64,000 bases of DNA from Pseudomonas sp. TH41 (GCF_016650695.1 NZ_JAEKFH010000003.1:2686001-2750000); one strand, 5' to 3'. Counted from the first letter of the stretch, positions 8,166 through 17,511 are shown. Translations and numbers: made by a program. Notes: generated by a model from the sequence alone, not told the origin.

Positions 8166-10592
8166 TCATTTTGTCACTTGCCAGGACGTGTTCGGGCAAG
8201 GCCCGCTGGCCAGGCAGCGCCAACCGCCCTCGGCGTGATTCAGACGTCGGACCGCGGCCACTAGCGCCGAGCGATCGATGAGTAGAATCGCCTGGGGCAA
8301 TTGCATCAGATAATCCGACGAGTGGCCGGCCAATTTGCCCTGCCACAGCAGCTCGGCGGCCTGTGTATCAGGCAGCGCCGCGCTATCGAATTGATTGGCC
8401 AGTGCCTGGCGCTGGCCGTTGAAAGTCACGTCATCGATGTTGTCGATCATCCCTTCCAGGCCCCGCAGGAAATGTTCGATATGTCCCAGCAGGTCCAAAG
8501 TGGCGACGCCGGGTGATTGCACACCAAACACAATCCCGGTCTGGCCATGGATCTGGCGCAGGCCGCTGAATACGGCATAGCCCAGTTGCATCTCCACTCG
8601 CAGGCGCTGATAGAACGGCGTCTGACACACATGAGCGAGTAAACGCCAGGCGGCTTCATCGGCCATATCCAGGCTAGCGGTCGGACAGAAGAGCAGCAAT
8701 GCATGTTCGCTGGAATCCACATCGAGTTGGGTCCAGAGGCGTTGTGAGTTGATCGAGAGGGCAGGCAACGCTTGAATACCCGCAGTACCGGGCATGCGGC
8801 TCAACGCAAACGCCATCGCCGCTTGAGTCTGCGCCGACAGGCCGGTCGCCAGACCCTCCCAGCGTGCACTGGACCAGAGCTGCTGCAAATCATCAGAGAC
8901 AGCCGTGGGCGCCAGACAATAATCGGGCAGGGCCTTCAGCAGTTGTTTAATGGGCAACAGCGCAGTGCTTTTCGATGCTTCTGGTGAGAAACCGGCATCA
9001 GCGTTTGTCAGTTCTTTCAGTGCATGTTCGAGGACTGTTGGCATCGGCTCCTGCAGCCCGGTCATTTTGAGCAGCCACTCATTGCCTGATGCACTGAAGG
9101 AAAAATCCACGCCTGCCTGGCGAGCCTCTTCACGCAATGGTTGCAGGCGGTTTTCCAGGCTCGATTGCAGGCGTGGGTGAGGTTTGGACTCGAGTCGCCA
9201 ACGCAGGTAAATCGCACCGTCAGCCGTGTTATCCGACAAGGCCTGATTGAACTGCATCGAAGAGTTTTCGCGACGGCTGCGCGAGCGATCCTGGGCAAAT
9301 GTGCGCAGACCCCGGTGTTTGCTGGTTTGGCCGCGAATCAGCCCGGCGCTGGGCGCGGGTGTCTCGGTGCGTAAAAACGGATTGGGTGTCGGCAATTGCC
9401 ATTCGCTGCTGAAGTTATCCACAGCGCCGATTTTAATCAGGATGTCCTTGAGTGCGACAACGCCCGTTTCGGATAGCCCGGCTTCAATCTGCTCCATGTC
9501 TTGTTGGGCCCGTTGCAACGCAGCGCTGACTTGCCGTTGGCGCTGGAGCACGGCGGCGTATTCTTCGCGCAGGTTTTCCCAATCGTGATGTGAGGCAAAA
9601 AAACCCAGCCAATCCAGAAGCCGTTCTTGAATCACCTTCGCGGGTTGAGTCGTTGCGAATTCGATGTGCAGCAAGGCTTGCCCGGCGAATTGATACAGCG
9701 GCACGGCTTTGAGGCTGTCAGCCAAACCGTCCTCTCGCAGTTTCGCCAGCAGCCCGCCAGACTTTGCGGCATTCAACCAATGACACAGAAATGCTAATGC
9801 TTGCGTCGATGACTCAGGCAGCGCTTCGAACGTGAACAGAAGATCGAGGCGCCGCTCGTTCACCTGTTGATAACTGGTTGCAGCAGACGCCATCAGCCGC
9901 GTAGGCGTTTGTTGCGGGACATCTTCCCCTACAGGAATCGCAGCGCCAAAGCGCTGAGCCATCGCCGTCAACTCATCGAGACTCTGCGGGCCGACGAGGC
10001 TCAAGGACATCTGGCCGGTTCGATAAAACCGCTGATAAAACTCGTCCAGCGCTTGCTGAAATTCAGATCGAAGCACCGGCAGACTGTCGCGGTTGCCGGC
10101 ATGAAACCCGCGCAAGGGGTGAGCAGGCGAAAGCCCATCGAACAAGGCCAACTGCTGTTGCGCGTTAGCGTCTTGCGACCAGGCGACAAACTCAGCGTGC
10201 AGCACTTCCCGTTCCCGCTGCTGATCGTCCAGGTTCATGCGCGGATGAGCGAGCATGTCTGACAGACGCTCCAGCCCGCCGCTAAAGGCGAGAGGTGGCA
10301 GTTCGAAAAAGAAGTCGGTGGTGTGTTCGCGGGTCCGCGCGTTCACCTGCCCGCCATGCCCCTGAACGTAGGCCATCAGCGCGTTGTCGGCAGGAAAGCG
10401 CTCTGTACCCAGAAACAGCAGATGCTCAAGAAAATGCGCCAGACCGGGCCACGCCAATGACACATCGTGACTGCCAGCGTAAACCCGTAACGCGGCAGCG
10501 CAACGCTTCAACTCGGGAACGTGACGCAGCGTCACCCGCAGGCCGTTGGCCAGGGTTTCAGTGCAGGGGCGAGGGTGATTCAGCGCAGGCAT
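8166..10592 (-). CDS. pqqF: PqqF, zinc-dependent M16 peptidase
   Basis: An 808-residue pitrilysin-family metallopeptidase that takes part in cutting the cross-linked Glu-Tyr unit out of PqqA. The inverted zinc motif HxxEH is at H53-F-L-E56-H57, in GLAHFLEHLLFLG. The C-terminal half is a diverged second M16 repeat, as usual. The ATG at 10592 is preferred over a GTG two codons upstream because GGAAG is correctly spaced only for the ATG. It lies upstream of pqqA in the same direction, 155 bases away. Confidence 0.93.
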   Translation of the reverse strand: MPALNHPRPCTETLANGLRVTLRHVPELKRCAAALRVYAGSHDVSLAWPGLAHFLEHLLFLGTERFPADNALMAYVQGHGGQVNARTREHTTDFFFELPPLAFSGGLERLSDMLAHPRMNLDDQQREREVLHAEFVAWSQDANAQQQLALFDGLSPAHPLRGFHAGNRDSLPVLRSEFQQALDEFYQRFYRTGQMSLSLVGPQSLDELTAMAQRFGAAIPVGEDVPQQTPTRLMASAATSYQQVNERRLDLLFTFEALPESSTQALAFLCHWLNAAKSGGLLAKLREDGLADSLKAVPLYQFAGQALLHIEFATTQPAKVIQERLLDWLGFFASHHDWENLREEYAAVLQRQRQVSAALQRAQQDMEQIEAGLSETGVVALKDILIKIGAVDNFSSEWQLPTPNPFLRTETPAPSAGLIRGQTSKHRGLRTFAQDRSRSRRENSSMQFNQALSDNTADGAIYLRWRLESKPHPRLQSSLENRLQPLREEARQAGVDFSFSASGNEWLLKMTGLQEPMPTVLEHALKELTNADAGFSPEASKSTALLPIKQLLKALPDYCLAPTAVSDDLQQLWSSARWEGLATGLSAQTQAAMAFALSRMPGTAGIQALPALSINSQRLWTQLDVDSSEHALLLFCPTASLDMADEAAWRLLAHVCQTPFYQRLRVEMQLGYAVFSGLRQIHGQTGIVFGVQSPGVATLDLLGHIEHFLRGLEGMIDNIDDVTFNGQRQALANQFDSAALPDTQAAELLWQGKLAGHSSDYLMQLPQAILLIDRSALVAAVRRLNHAEGGWRCLASGPCPNTSWQVTK

Positions 10593-10640
10593 GAGCACTT
10601 CCAGTACAGAGAAGCGCTAATGCTAGCGGATAACGGTGTA

Positions 10641-11435
10641 TCAGCGCTTGTTCAGCTCGCTGTAAAGCTCGGGACGGCGGTCGAGAAAGTAGCGATTGGC
10701 GGCGCGGGAATCGATCATCAACTGGCGATCGAGTTCGCCAACAATCAATGCTTCATCCAGACCTGCCTGGGCGATGCGGTTGCCATCCGGCGCAGCGATG
10801 CTGCTCTGGCCGCAGTAGTGGATTTCGCCTTCGTGGCCACAGTAGTTGGCATACGCCACGTAGCACTGGTTTTCGAACGCCCGGGCACGGACGGTGACGT
10901 CGGCGATAAAGTCGTAGGGAATCATGTTCGCCGTCGGCACCAGAATCAGCTCGGCGCCGGCCAAAGCCAGGCGCCGGGCGTTTTCCGGGAACTCCAGGTC
11001 GTAACAGATCAGGAATCCAAGCGTCCAGCCATTGAGCTCTACCAGCGGAAAGTCATCCCCGCCTGCGCTGAACATCGAGTGATCGAGCTCGCCGAACAGG
11101 TGAGTTTTGCGGTAGTTGCACAGGCGCTCGCCGTTGGCGTCGATCAACTGCACGGCGTTGTAGATTTGCCCGTCTTCGGTGCGCTCGGGGTAGCCATATA
11201 AAATGGCGATTCCGGTGGTCTTGGCGATGCGCGCGATCTGCTGCGCCGATTCACCGTCGTGCACCTCAGCCAGCACGCTGACGGCATCGACGCCGATGTT
11301 GTAGCCGGTCAGGAACATCTCCGGCAGCACCAGCAAATCTGCGCCCTTGGCCTCCAGCGCCAGTTGATGCAGGCGTTGCAGGTTGCCAGCGACATCCAGA
11401 GGCAGCGGTGGACATTGGTAAAGGGCTACGCGCAT
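10641..11435 (-). CDS. davA: 5-aminovaleramidase (nitrilase superfamily)
   Basis: A 264-residue carbon-nitrogen hydrolase with the catalytic triad Glu39 (LPEM), Lys110 (NYRKTHLFG) and Cys144 (LICYDLEFPE). It starts 12 bases after the davB stop. In P. putida the homologous pair oxidises lysine to 5-aminovaleramide and then hydrolyses it to 5-aminovalerate and ammonia; the order, lengths and position beside pqqF are the same as in P. putida KT2440, which supports the assignment. Cytoplasmic. Confidence 0.9.
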   Translation of the reverse strand: MRVALYQCPPLPLDVAGNLQRLHQLALEAKGADLLVLPEMFLTGYNIGVDAVSVLAEVHDGESAQQIARIAKTTGIAILYGYPERTEDGQIYNAVQLIDANGERLCNYRKTHLFGELDHSMFSAGGDDFPLVELNGWTLGFLICYDLEFPENARRLALAGAELILVPTANMIPYDFIADVTVRARAFENQCYVAYANYCGHEGEIHYCGQSSIAAPDGNRIAQAGLDEALIVGELDRQLMIDSRAANRYFLDRRPELYSELNKR

Positions 11436-11447
11436 TTCGGATTCCTC

Positions 11448-13130
11448 TTACTCGGGCAGGGCGATCGGACCGATCTCGTTGAACACATCTCCTGGGCCCG
11501 GGTTCTCGGCGTGAGTTTCACCGCCGAAGTGTTTCATGATGCCCCACACCGCGTTCAGCGAAGTCTGTACCGCACCTTCAACCCAGGCTGGCGTCCACGA
11601 AACGTCGTCGCCGGCGATGAAAATCCCGCGCTGCTCGGCCGGCATATCGTCCTGCATGAAGTGTGCGTACATACGCTGGTTATAACGGTAATGACCGGGC
11701 AGGGCGCCTTTGAAAGCACCGAGGAAATGCGGGTCGGCTTCCCAGGACACGGTGATCGGATCACCGATGATTCGCGCGGCAATGTCGACTTTCGGGTAGA
11801 TCTTTTTCAGCGCATCCAGCGCCAGCTTCACGCGCTTTTCAACCGGGTGCGGGAGCATTTTCAGCGCATCGCTCATCCACGAGTACGACAGGCAAATAAC
11901 GCCGGGCTTGTCGTCGCCATTGTCGAACAGATAAGTGCCACGGGTCAGGCGATCGGTGAGGGTCATGCTCATCAGGTCGCGGCCGGTTTCCGGATCCTTG
12001 TCCTTCCAGAATGGCCGGTCGACCATCACGAAGGTTTTCGACGATTGCATGTAGCGAGTGCGGTCCAGGGCCATCCACATCTTTTGCGAGAACAGGGTTT
12101 CGTCGCATTCAATCTGGGTGGTCAACAGCCAGCTTTGGCAGGTGGTCAGTACCGCCGCGTATTCGCGTGTGTCGCCATAGTTGTCGGTGACCGCGAAGCG
12201 GCCATTCGCTGCGTGGGCAATTTTCTTCACGCCGGAGCGCGGGGCACCCCTGTGCAGTGAACTGAGGCTGGTGCCTTCGGGCCAATGTACGCAGCGTTCC
12301 GGAACATGACGCCAGATGCCCTGCGGAACTTGTTCCACGCCACCCACAACCAGGTGTTGATGGTCATCGCAGTTGGTCATGACCACGCGGAAGATTTCCA
12401 GCATCGAGTTCGGGAAGTCCGAGTCCCAGCCACCGGTGCCGAAACCGACCTGGCCGAACACTTCGCGGTGATGGAACGAGAGCTTGGCGAAAGCTTTGGA
12501 GGTGGCAACGAAGTCGTAGAACGTGCGGTCGTCCCACAGCGGAACCAGGGTGTTCCACAACGACTTGAGGCGTGGCACGTCGCGGTCGCGTATCGCTTGC
12601 TGGATGTCGGAGAACTGCGAACCCGCTTCCAGTGCGTCTGCCCACGCGTCAGCCACTTCCTGGAACAGTGCAGGAAGATCTGCCAGTTTCTGTGCGTAAT
12701 GGGTCTTGCCTTCCAGATCGATGACGGTGCTGCCGGAAGCAGGTGTCAGCGGGTTAGGAAAAGGTTTGGTTTCGAGGCCGAGCTTGTCGACGTAGTGATA
12801 AAACGCCGTGGACGACACCGGGAAACGCATCCCGCCGAGCTCGGCGATGATGCCATCGGCACCATTGAATGCCTGGGAGCGCAGACGGCCACCCATTTTC
12901 GAGGCTTCGTAGACGACGGGCTTGAGGCCCAGTTTCATCAATTCGTAGGCGGCCACCAAGCCGGCGATACCTGCGCCGACGATCGCCACTTCGGCGCCGT
13001 GGTTGTGCGCAGGAATACTGCCGAGGCCAGCCGGGTGTTCGATCCAGTCGTCGAAGGCGAAAGGAAAGTCCGGGCCGAAAATGGTGACTGGTTTTTTACC
13101 GTCTGCAGGATGGCGATTGTTCTTGTTCAT
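11448..13130 (-). CDS. davB: L-lysine 2-monooxygenase (flavin monoamine oxidase family)
   Basis: A 560-residue FAD protein with the dinucleotide-binding GAGIAG at 52-57 (AIVGAGIAGLVAAYELM) and a GG doublet in SKMGGRLRSQ. It belongs to the tryptophan / lysine 2-monooxygenase branch, which oxidatively decarboxylates the amino acid to an amide. Its partner gene davA directly downstream hydrolyses amides, so lysine rather than tryptophan is the likely substrate. The upstream gap has a REP pair, a -10-like TATACT and a short palindrome. Confidence 0.9.
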   Translation of the reverse strand: MNKNNRHPADGKKPVTIFGPDFPFAFDDWIEHPAGLGSIPAHNHGAEVAIVGAGIAGLVAAYELMKLGLKPVVYEASKMGGRLRSQAFNGADGIIAELGGMRFPVSSTAFYHYVDKLGLETKPFPNPLTPASGSTVIDLEGKTHYAQKLADLPALFQEVADAWADALEAGSQFSDIQQAIRDRDVPRLKSLWNTLVPLWDDRTFYDFVATSKAFAKLSFHHREVFGQVGFGTGGWDSDFPNSMLEIFRVVMTNCDDHQHLVVGGVEQVPQGIWRHVPERCVHWPEGTSLSSLHRGAPRSGVKKIAHAANGRFAVTDNYGDTREYAAVLTTCQSWLLTTQIECDETLFSQKMWMALDRTRYMQSSKTFVMVDRPFWKDKDPETGRDLMSMTLTDRLTRGTYLFDNGDDKPGVICLSYSWMSDALKMLPHPVEKRVKLALDALKKIYPKVDIAARIIGDPITVSWEADPHFLGAFKGALPGHYRYNQRMYAHFMQDDMPAEQRGIFIAGDDVSWTPAWVEGAVQTSLNAVWGIMKHFGGETHAENPGPGDVFNEIGPIALPE

Positions 13131-13170
13131 GGCTGACCTTGCTGGCGACCGGACGCGGGATGCGCGTCTG

Positions 13171-13194
13171 AGTATAGGAAATGATGGCAGCCAT
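13171..13194 (-). promoter_or_regulatory. Candidate davBA promoter with overlapping palindrome
   Basis: On the minus strand a TATACT hexamer (13176-13171) resembles a sigma-70 -10 box about 40 bases before davB. Immediately upstream lies ATGGC-A-GCCAT (13184-13194), an 11-base palindrome that would fall in the promoter spacer and could bind the neighbouring Lrp-type regulator. No convincing -35 is seen. Confidence 0.35.
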
Positions 13195-13290
13195 TCTAGA
13201 GAGCGTAGAACACGTTAATAAGACGCAATGTGTCGTCGTTTTGCCAGTTACTTGATCAATGTGACGATCTGTCGATACACACTGTTCAAT

Positions 13291-13378
13291 GTGGGAGCGG
13301 GCTTGCTCGCGAAGGCGGTGTGTCAGTGAACATTGAAGCTGACTGACACACCGCCTTCGCGAGCAAGCCCGCTCCCAA
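13291..13378. repeat. REP-like inverted pair (type A, long arms)
   Basis: The arms begin GGGAGCGGGCTTGCTCGCGA and continue through AAGGCGGTGTGTCAGT, pairing with their reverse complement almost to the centre, so the whole 88 bases can fold into one hairpin. It lies between the Lrp regulator and davB. Confidence 0.9.
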
Positions 13379-13390
13379 ACTGGATTGCGC

Positions 13391-13852
13391 TTAAACCGGC
13401 TGCCCGCGATCAATCTTGCTGCTGAGGATGATCGACGTCGTGGTCTTCTCCACCCCATCCACACTGCCGATCTGATCCAGCAACTGATCCAGCTGCTCTG
13501 GCGAGTCCGTACGCAACCACGCCACATAATCAAATTCGCCACTGACGGCACACAACTGCTGGACCTGCGCCATCGCACTGAGGCGCCGCAGCACTTCCTT
13601 GCCGGAGCGCGGCTGTACGGTGATTCCGACGTACGCCTGCAAGCCGCCATCCACCACGCGCTGACCCAAACGCACGCCGTAACCGGTGATCACCTTGGCT
13701 TTTTCCAGCCGTGCCAGCCGCGACGTGACGGTAGTGCGGGCGATGCCCAGTTGCCGGGCGAGCATGGCCACGCTTTCGCGAGCATTGATCTGCAGGGCCG
13801 CAATCAATTGGCGGTCGATTTCGTCAAGCGCGGGCGGGCGAGTGTCAGGCAA
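13391..13852 (-). CDS. Lrp/AsnC family transcriptional regulator
   Basis: A 153-residue regulator. Residues 8-58 form the AsnC helix-turn-helix (DEIDRQLIAALQINARES, then RQLGIARTTVTSRLARLE), and about 70-145 the RAM ligand-binding domain. It lies upstream of davB on the same strand with a REP pair between, and the same gene order occurs in P. putida. By neighbourhood it is the best candidate for lysine-responsive control of davBA; this is inference. Confidence 0.9.
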   Translation of the reverse strand: MPDTRPPALDEIDRQLIAALQINARESVAMLARQLGIARTTVTSRLARLEKAKVITGYGVRLGQRVVDGGLQAYVGITVQPRSGKEVLRRLSAMAQVQQLCAVSGEFDYVAWLRTDSPEQLDQLLDQIGSVDGVEKTTTSIILSSKIDRGQPV

Positions 13853-14028
13853 AGGTTGTCTCCGGTAGCACAGTTCAATGGGTCAGCATGTTACAGGCAC
13901 AGCCCATATAGCGGATGTTTGATCTAGTCTCAGTACCGCTCATGCCATTGTTTGCCTGCGATAAATTGCCATAAGTAACTAGGTAGTACATTATCCCGCG
14001 CTTGTCACAAATGGGGAAAACTTCCGAC

Positions 14029-16383
14029 ATGAATAATTATGGGGCTGCTGGCGGCGGCAAAGGGTGGCTGTTGGGGCTGGGTGTCCTGATTGCATTAATC
14101 GGACTCGGTCTGGCCGGTGGCGGTGGTTACCTCGTTTCACTGGGAGGCAGCTGGTATTTCCTGCTGATGGGCCTGGCGATGCTGGTGTCCGGGCTGATGA
14201 TCGCCCGTCGTAAACCGCAAGGCGCATGGCTGTATGGCGCAGCGTTGATCCTGACCGCGATCTGGGCGGTATGGGACGCCGGGTTCGAATACTGGCCGCT
14301 GGTTTCGCGCGTGCTGACCTTTGCCGTGATCGGCCTGGTTGTCGCACTGATCTACCCGACGCTGGTACGTGCTTCGGGCGCGACGGCGGGCCGTGGTGCT
14401 TATGGCCTCGCCGGTATTTTGGGCGTCGGCGTTGTCGCCACGCTGGCCTACATGTTTGTGCCGACCCCTGTGGTCAAGGCCAGCAGTGAACCGCTTGTGA
14501 CTCCGGTCGCACCAGGCACCGAACAGAAAGACTGGGCCCATTGGGGCAATACCACCGCCGGCAACCGCTTCGCCGCGCTGGAGCAGATCAACAAGGGCAA
14601 TATCAACACGTTGCAAGTCGCGTGGACCTTCCGCACCGGCGACATCCCGCAAAGCAACGGTGCTGGTGCTGAAGACCAAAACACGCCGCTGCAAATCGGC
14701 GACACGGTCTACACCTGCACGGCCTACGGCAAAGTCTTCGCCCTCGACGCCGATACCGGCGCTCAGCGCTGGAAGTTCGACCCGCAAGGCTCCGCGCCAA
14801 ACTGGCAACGCTGCCGTGGACTGGGTTATTCCGAAGTCCCCGTCTCCTTGGGCAGCAAGGCGACAGCCTGTACGAAACGTCTGTTTCTACCGACGGGCGA
14901 TGCGCGACTGATCGCGATCAATGCTGAAACCGGCAAACCGTGCGAAGAGTTTGGCGCCAAGGACACCGTCGACCTGAAAATCGACATGGGCGAAATCAAG
15001 CCGGGTTACTACCAGCAGACGTCGACCCCTCTGGTCGCAGGCAACGTAGTGATCGTCGGCGGTCGTGTAGCCGATAATTACTCCACCGGCGAACCACCGG
15101 GCGTCGTCCGCGCCTATGACGTGCGTAGCGGCGAGTTGGTGTGGGCGTGGGATCCGGGCAACCCGAACACCACCAAACGTCCGCCGGCCGGTGAAACCTA
15201 TACCCGTGGCACGCCGAATGTGTGGTCGGCCATGTCCTACGACGCCAAACTGGGTCTGGTGTACCTGCCAACCGGCAACGCCACCCCGGACTTTTTCGGC
15301 GGCCAGCGCACGGCATTCGATGACAAGTGGAATTCGTCCATCGTCGCCATCGACGTGAAGACCGGTCAGGTGCGCTGGCACTTCCAGACCACTCACCACG
15401 ACCTGTGGGACTTCGACCTGCCGGCGCAGCCGCTGCTGTACGACGTGCCGGACGACAAGGGCGGCCTGCAACCGGCCTTGGCGCAAGTGACCAAACAGGG
15501 TGAAATTTTCCTGCTCAACCGTGAAACCGGCGTGCCGATCGCGCGTGTCGAAGAGCGTCCTGTACCGCAGGGCAACGTGCCTGGCGAACGCTATTCGCCG
15601 ACCCAGCCGTTCTCGGTAGACATGCCGTCAATCGGTAACAAGACCCTGACCGAATCCGACATGTGGGGCGCCACGCCGTTCGATCAGTTGATGTGCCGGA
15701 TTCAGTTCAAAGGCATGCGCCACGAAGGCGTCTACACCCCGCCAGGCCTTGACCGCGCGTTGCAGTTCCCGGGGTCGTTGGGTGGCATGAACTGGGGCAG
15801 CGTCTCGGTGGACCCGAACACGAACTACATGTTCGTCAATGACATGCGCCTGGGCCTGGCCAACTACATGATCCCGCGTGACAAGATCGCCGCCGGGGCC
15901 AGTGGTATCGAAATGGGCGTGGTTCCGCAGGAAGGCACGCCGTTCGGTGCGATGCGCGAGCGCTTCCTCTCGGCGGCCGGCATTCCCTGCCAGAAGCCAC
16001 CGTTCGGCACCCTGTCCGCCATTGACCTCAAAACCCACAAACTGATGTGGCAGGTTCCGGTCGGCACGGTGCAGGACACTGGTCCGTTGGGTATCCGCAT
16101 GCACTTGCCGATCCCGATCGGCATGCCGACCCTCGGCGCTTCCCTGGCTACCCAGTCCGGTCTGCTGTTCTTCGCCGGGACTCAGGATTTCTACCTGCGT
16201 GCGTTTGATACTGGCAACGGTAATGAAATCTGGAAAGCTCGGTTGCCGGTAGGCAGTCAGTCCGGGCCGATGACCTATGTGTCGCCGAAAACCGGCAAGC
16301 AGTACATCCTGCTGACGGTGGGTGGTGCACGCCAGTCGCCGGATCGTGGGGACTACGTGATTGCGTATGCGTTGCCCAAGTAA
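14029..16383 (+). CDS. gcd: Membrane-bound PQQ glucose dehydrogenase
   Basis: Oxidises glucose to gluconolactone in the periplasm and passes electrons to ubiquinone. 784 residues: five membrane segments in the first 150 residues, then an eight-bladed PQQ-binding propeller with tryptophan-docking repeats (DWAHWGNTTAGNRFAALEQI, TGAQRWKFDP, LMWQVPVGT). H and D residues of the active region are in TTHHDLWDFDLPAQP. I chose the ATG at 14029, preceded by GGGGAAAA; an ATG six codons upstream and a TTG further up are alternatives. It is encoded about 6 kb from the pqq genes that make its cofactor. Confidence 0.95.
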   Translation: MNNYGAAGGGKGWLLGLGVLIALIGLGLAGGGGYLVSLGGSWYFLLMGLAMLVSGLMIARRKPQGAWLYGAALILTAIWAVWDAGFEYWPLVSRVLTFAVIGLVVALIYPTLVRASGATAGRGAYGLAGILGVGVVATLAYMFVPTPVVKASSEPLVTPVAPGTEQKDWAHWGNTTAGNRFAALEQINKGNINTLQVAWTFRTGDIPQSNGAGAEDQNTPLQIGDTVYTCTAYGKVFALDADTGAQRWKFDPQGSAPNWQRCRGLGYSEVPVSLGSKATACTKRLFLPTGDARLIAINAETGKPCEEFGAKDTVDLKIDMGEIKPGYYQQTSTPLVAGNVVIVGGRVADNYSTGEPPGVVRAYDVRSGELVWAWDPGNPNTTKRPPAGETYTRGTPNVWSAMSYDAKLGLVYLPTGNATPDFFGGQRTAFDDKWNSSIVAIDVKTGQVRWHFQTTHHDLWDFDLPAQPLLYDVPDDKGGLQPALAQVTKQGEIFLLNRETGVPIARVEERPVPQGNVPGERYSPTQPFSVDMPSIGNKTLTESDMWGATPFDQLMCRIQFKGMRHEGVYTPPGLDRALQFPGSLGGMNWGSVSVDPNTNYMFVNDMRLGLANYMIPRDKIAAGASGIEMGVVPQEGTPFGAMRERFLSAAGIPCQKPPFGTLSAIDLKTHKLMWQVPVGTVQDTGPLGIRMHLPIPIGMPTLGASLATQSGLLFFAGTQDFYLRAFDTGNGNEIWKARLPVGSQSGPMTYVSPKTGKQYILLTVGGARQSPDRGDYVIAYALPK

Positions 16384-16807
16384 AGGCTGAATTGCAGGTA
16401 ATGCCGATCAGTTAAGCCGTAATGCGATCTGTAATTGAATGGACTCGCCCAAGCCGAGGCGTCTATGCGCCACGGTGGCATTCTATGAAAGCCAACGACA
16501 GCGAGGGCGAGGCCATGAGCAAGCATACGACGTTCAACAAATCCTTGTCGCCATCCGATATTGCGACACCTTAAGTAAACGTAACTAAATACAGCGAGTG
16601 ATTTTACAAAACGCTGGAGTTACTGAGCAGTTGAGTCAAACGCCTACCCCCCGCGCTGTCACGGTTACTTTTCGAGCGATTGGCGATGGGTAAACGATCT
16701 GCCGAAATCATCGTTAACAATTGTCACTGGAATCAGGGTAGTCGAACGGCCCTTGGAGCTCATACGTTTATTCCTTTGAGGTTATATTCCTTTGGTGGCA
16801 TATTTGT
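16384..16807. other. Gene-poor gap between gcd and the toxin-antitoxin pair
   Basis: 424 bases with no recognisable gene. The only plus-strand reading frame of note is 16485-16574, 29 codons (internal MSKHTTFNKSLSP), which I do not recognise and which has no good ribosome binding site. Base composition is lower in GC than the flanks. No clear terminator for gcd is visible. The right end (from about 16760) carries the probable promoter of the toxin-antitoxin genes. Confidence 0.6.
16770..16798 (+). promoter_or_regulatory. Candidate toxin-antitoxin operator
   Basis: Two direct copies of ATTCCTTTG (starting at 16770 and 16786, 16 bases apart) precede the toxin start. TA promoters of this type are usually repressed by the XRE antitoxin; the assignment is by position. 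Confidence 0.35.
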
Positions 16808-17172
16808 ATGAAGTGGGACGTTGAATATACCGATGAGTTTGAGGCCTGGTGGATCGCCTCAATGATGCTGAGCAGGACTCGGTCCAGGTCACGGTCATGT
16901 TGCTGGGCGATGACGGACCACATTTGGGTTTTCCGCACACCAGCGATATCAAGGGGTCGCGGCATGGCAGCCTCCGTGAGTTGCGAGTGCAACACGCTGG
17001 CAGGCCTTACCGTGTGCTGTATGCCTTTGATCCACGACGCTGCGCGATCCTGCTGATCGGCGGTGACAAAACTGGTCAGGATCGTTGGTATCTGGAGTCT
17101 GTACCGCTAGCCGAACGTCTGTACGACGAGCATTTGGAAACATTGAAGAAAGAGGGCTATGAGAATGGCTAA
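16808..17172 (+). pseudogene. Frameshifted RelE/ParE (HigB, Gp49-like) toxin
   Basis: The family N terminus MKWDVEYTDEFEAWW is read from the ATG at 16808, but after codon 15 (16852) the frame runs into unrelated sequence. The rest of the toxin continues in the -1 frame: DRLNDAEQDSVQVTVMLL, then GSRHGSLRELRVQHAGRPYR, VLYAFDPRRCAILLIGGDK, to a TAA at 17172. One extra G after 16852 (TGGTGGG) would restore a 121-residue protein of normal family length. The toxin is a ribosome-associated mRNA endonuclease in active relatives. A GTG at 16849, with GAGG five bases before it, could start a version lacking the first strand. Confidence 0.85.
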
Positions 17173-17470
17173 AAAATTCGCTGATTTGGTGGCGCGGCGC
17201 TCTCCTGAATCCCAAGAGCGTGTCGACGCGTTGTTTCAGAAACTGCGGGCGGAAATGCCGTTACACGAGTTGCGCCAGGCTCAGGCATTGAGCCAAGAAA
17301 CGCTGGCCAAGACGCTGCATGTCAATCAGGCGGCAATTTCCAAGATGGAGCGACGCACCGACATGTACATCAGCACTTTGCGCAACTACATACGCGCAAT
17401 GGGGGGCGAGCTGGAAATCATCGCTACCTTTCCTGAGGGACAGGTAAAGATCGAGAACTTTGCGAACTGA
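17165..17470 (+). CDS. XRE family antitoxin of a type II TA pair
   Basis: A 101-residue protein with a helix-turn-helix at about 35-85 (LRQAQALSQETLAKTLHVNQ, then AAISKMERRTDMYISTLRNY). It is intact. The ATG at 17165 (MAKKFADL) is preferred over the ATG two codons earlier because GAGG is spaced 9 bases from it. Its start overlaps the end of the toxin frame by 8 bases, the normal toxin-first arrangement of HigBA-like pairs. It would neutralise the toxin and repress the pair. Confidence 0.88.
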   Translation: MAKKFADLVARRSPESQERVDALFQKLRAEMPLHELRQAQALSQETLAKTLHVNQAAISKMERRTDMYISTLRNYIRAMGGELEIIATFPEGQVKIENFAN

Positions 17471-17511
17471 GAGATGCACAAAATAGTTCTACAAAAACTA
17501 GCTGACACGAA

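Noticed and set aside
16485..16574. A 29-codon gene with the internal sequence MSKHTTFNKSLSP
   Set aside because: No ribosome site, no recognised family and a very short frame; kept only as a remark on the gap.
16849..16855. Programmed -1 ribosomal frameshifting in the toxin gene
   Set aside because: The site TGG-TGG-ATC lacks a slippery heptamer and no stem or internal Shine-Dalgarno is placed for -1 shifting, so a deletion is the simpler reading.
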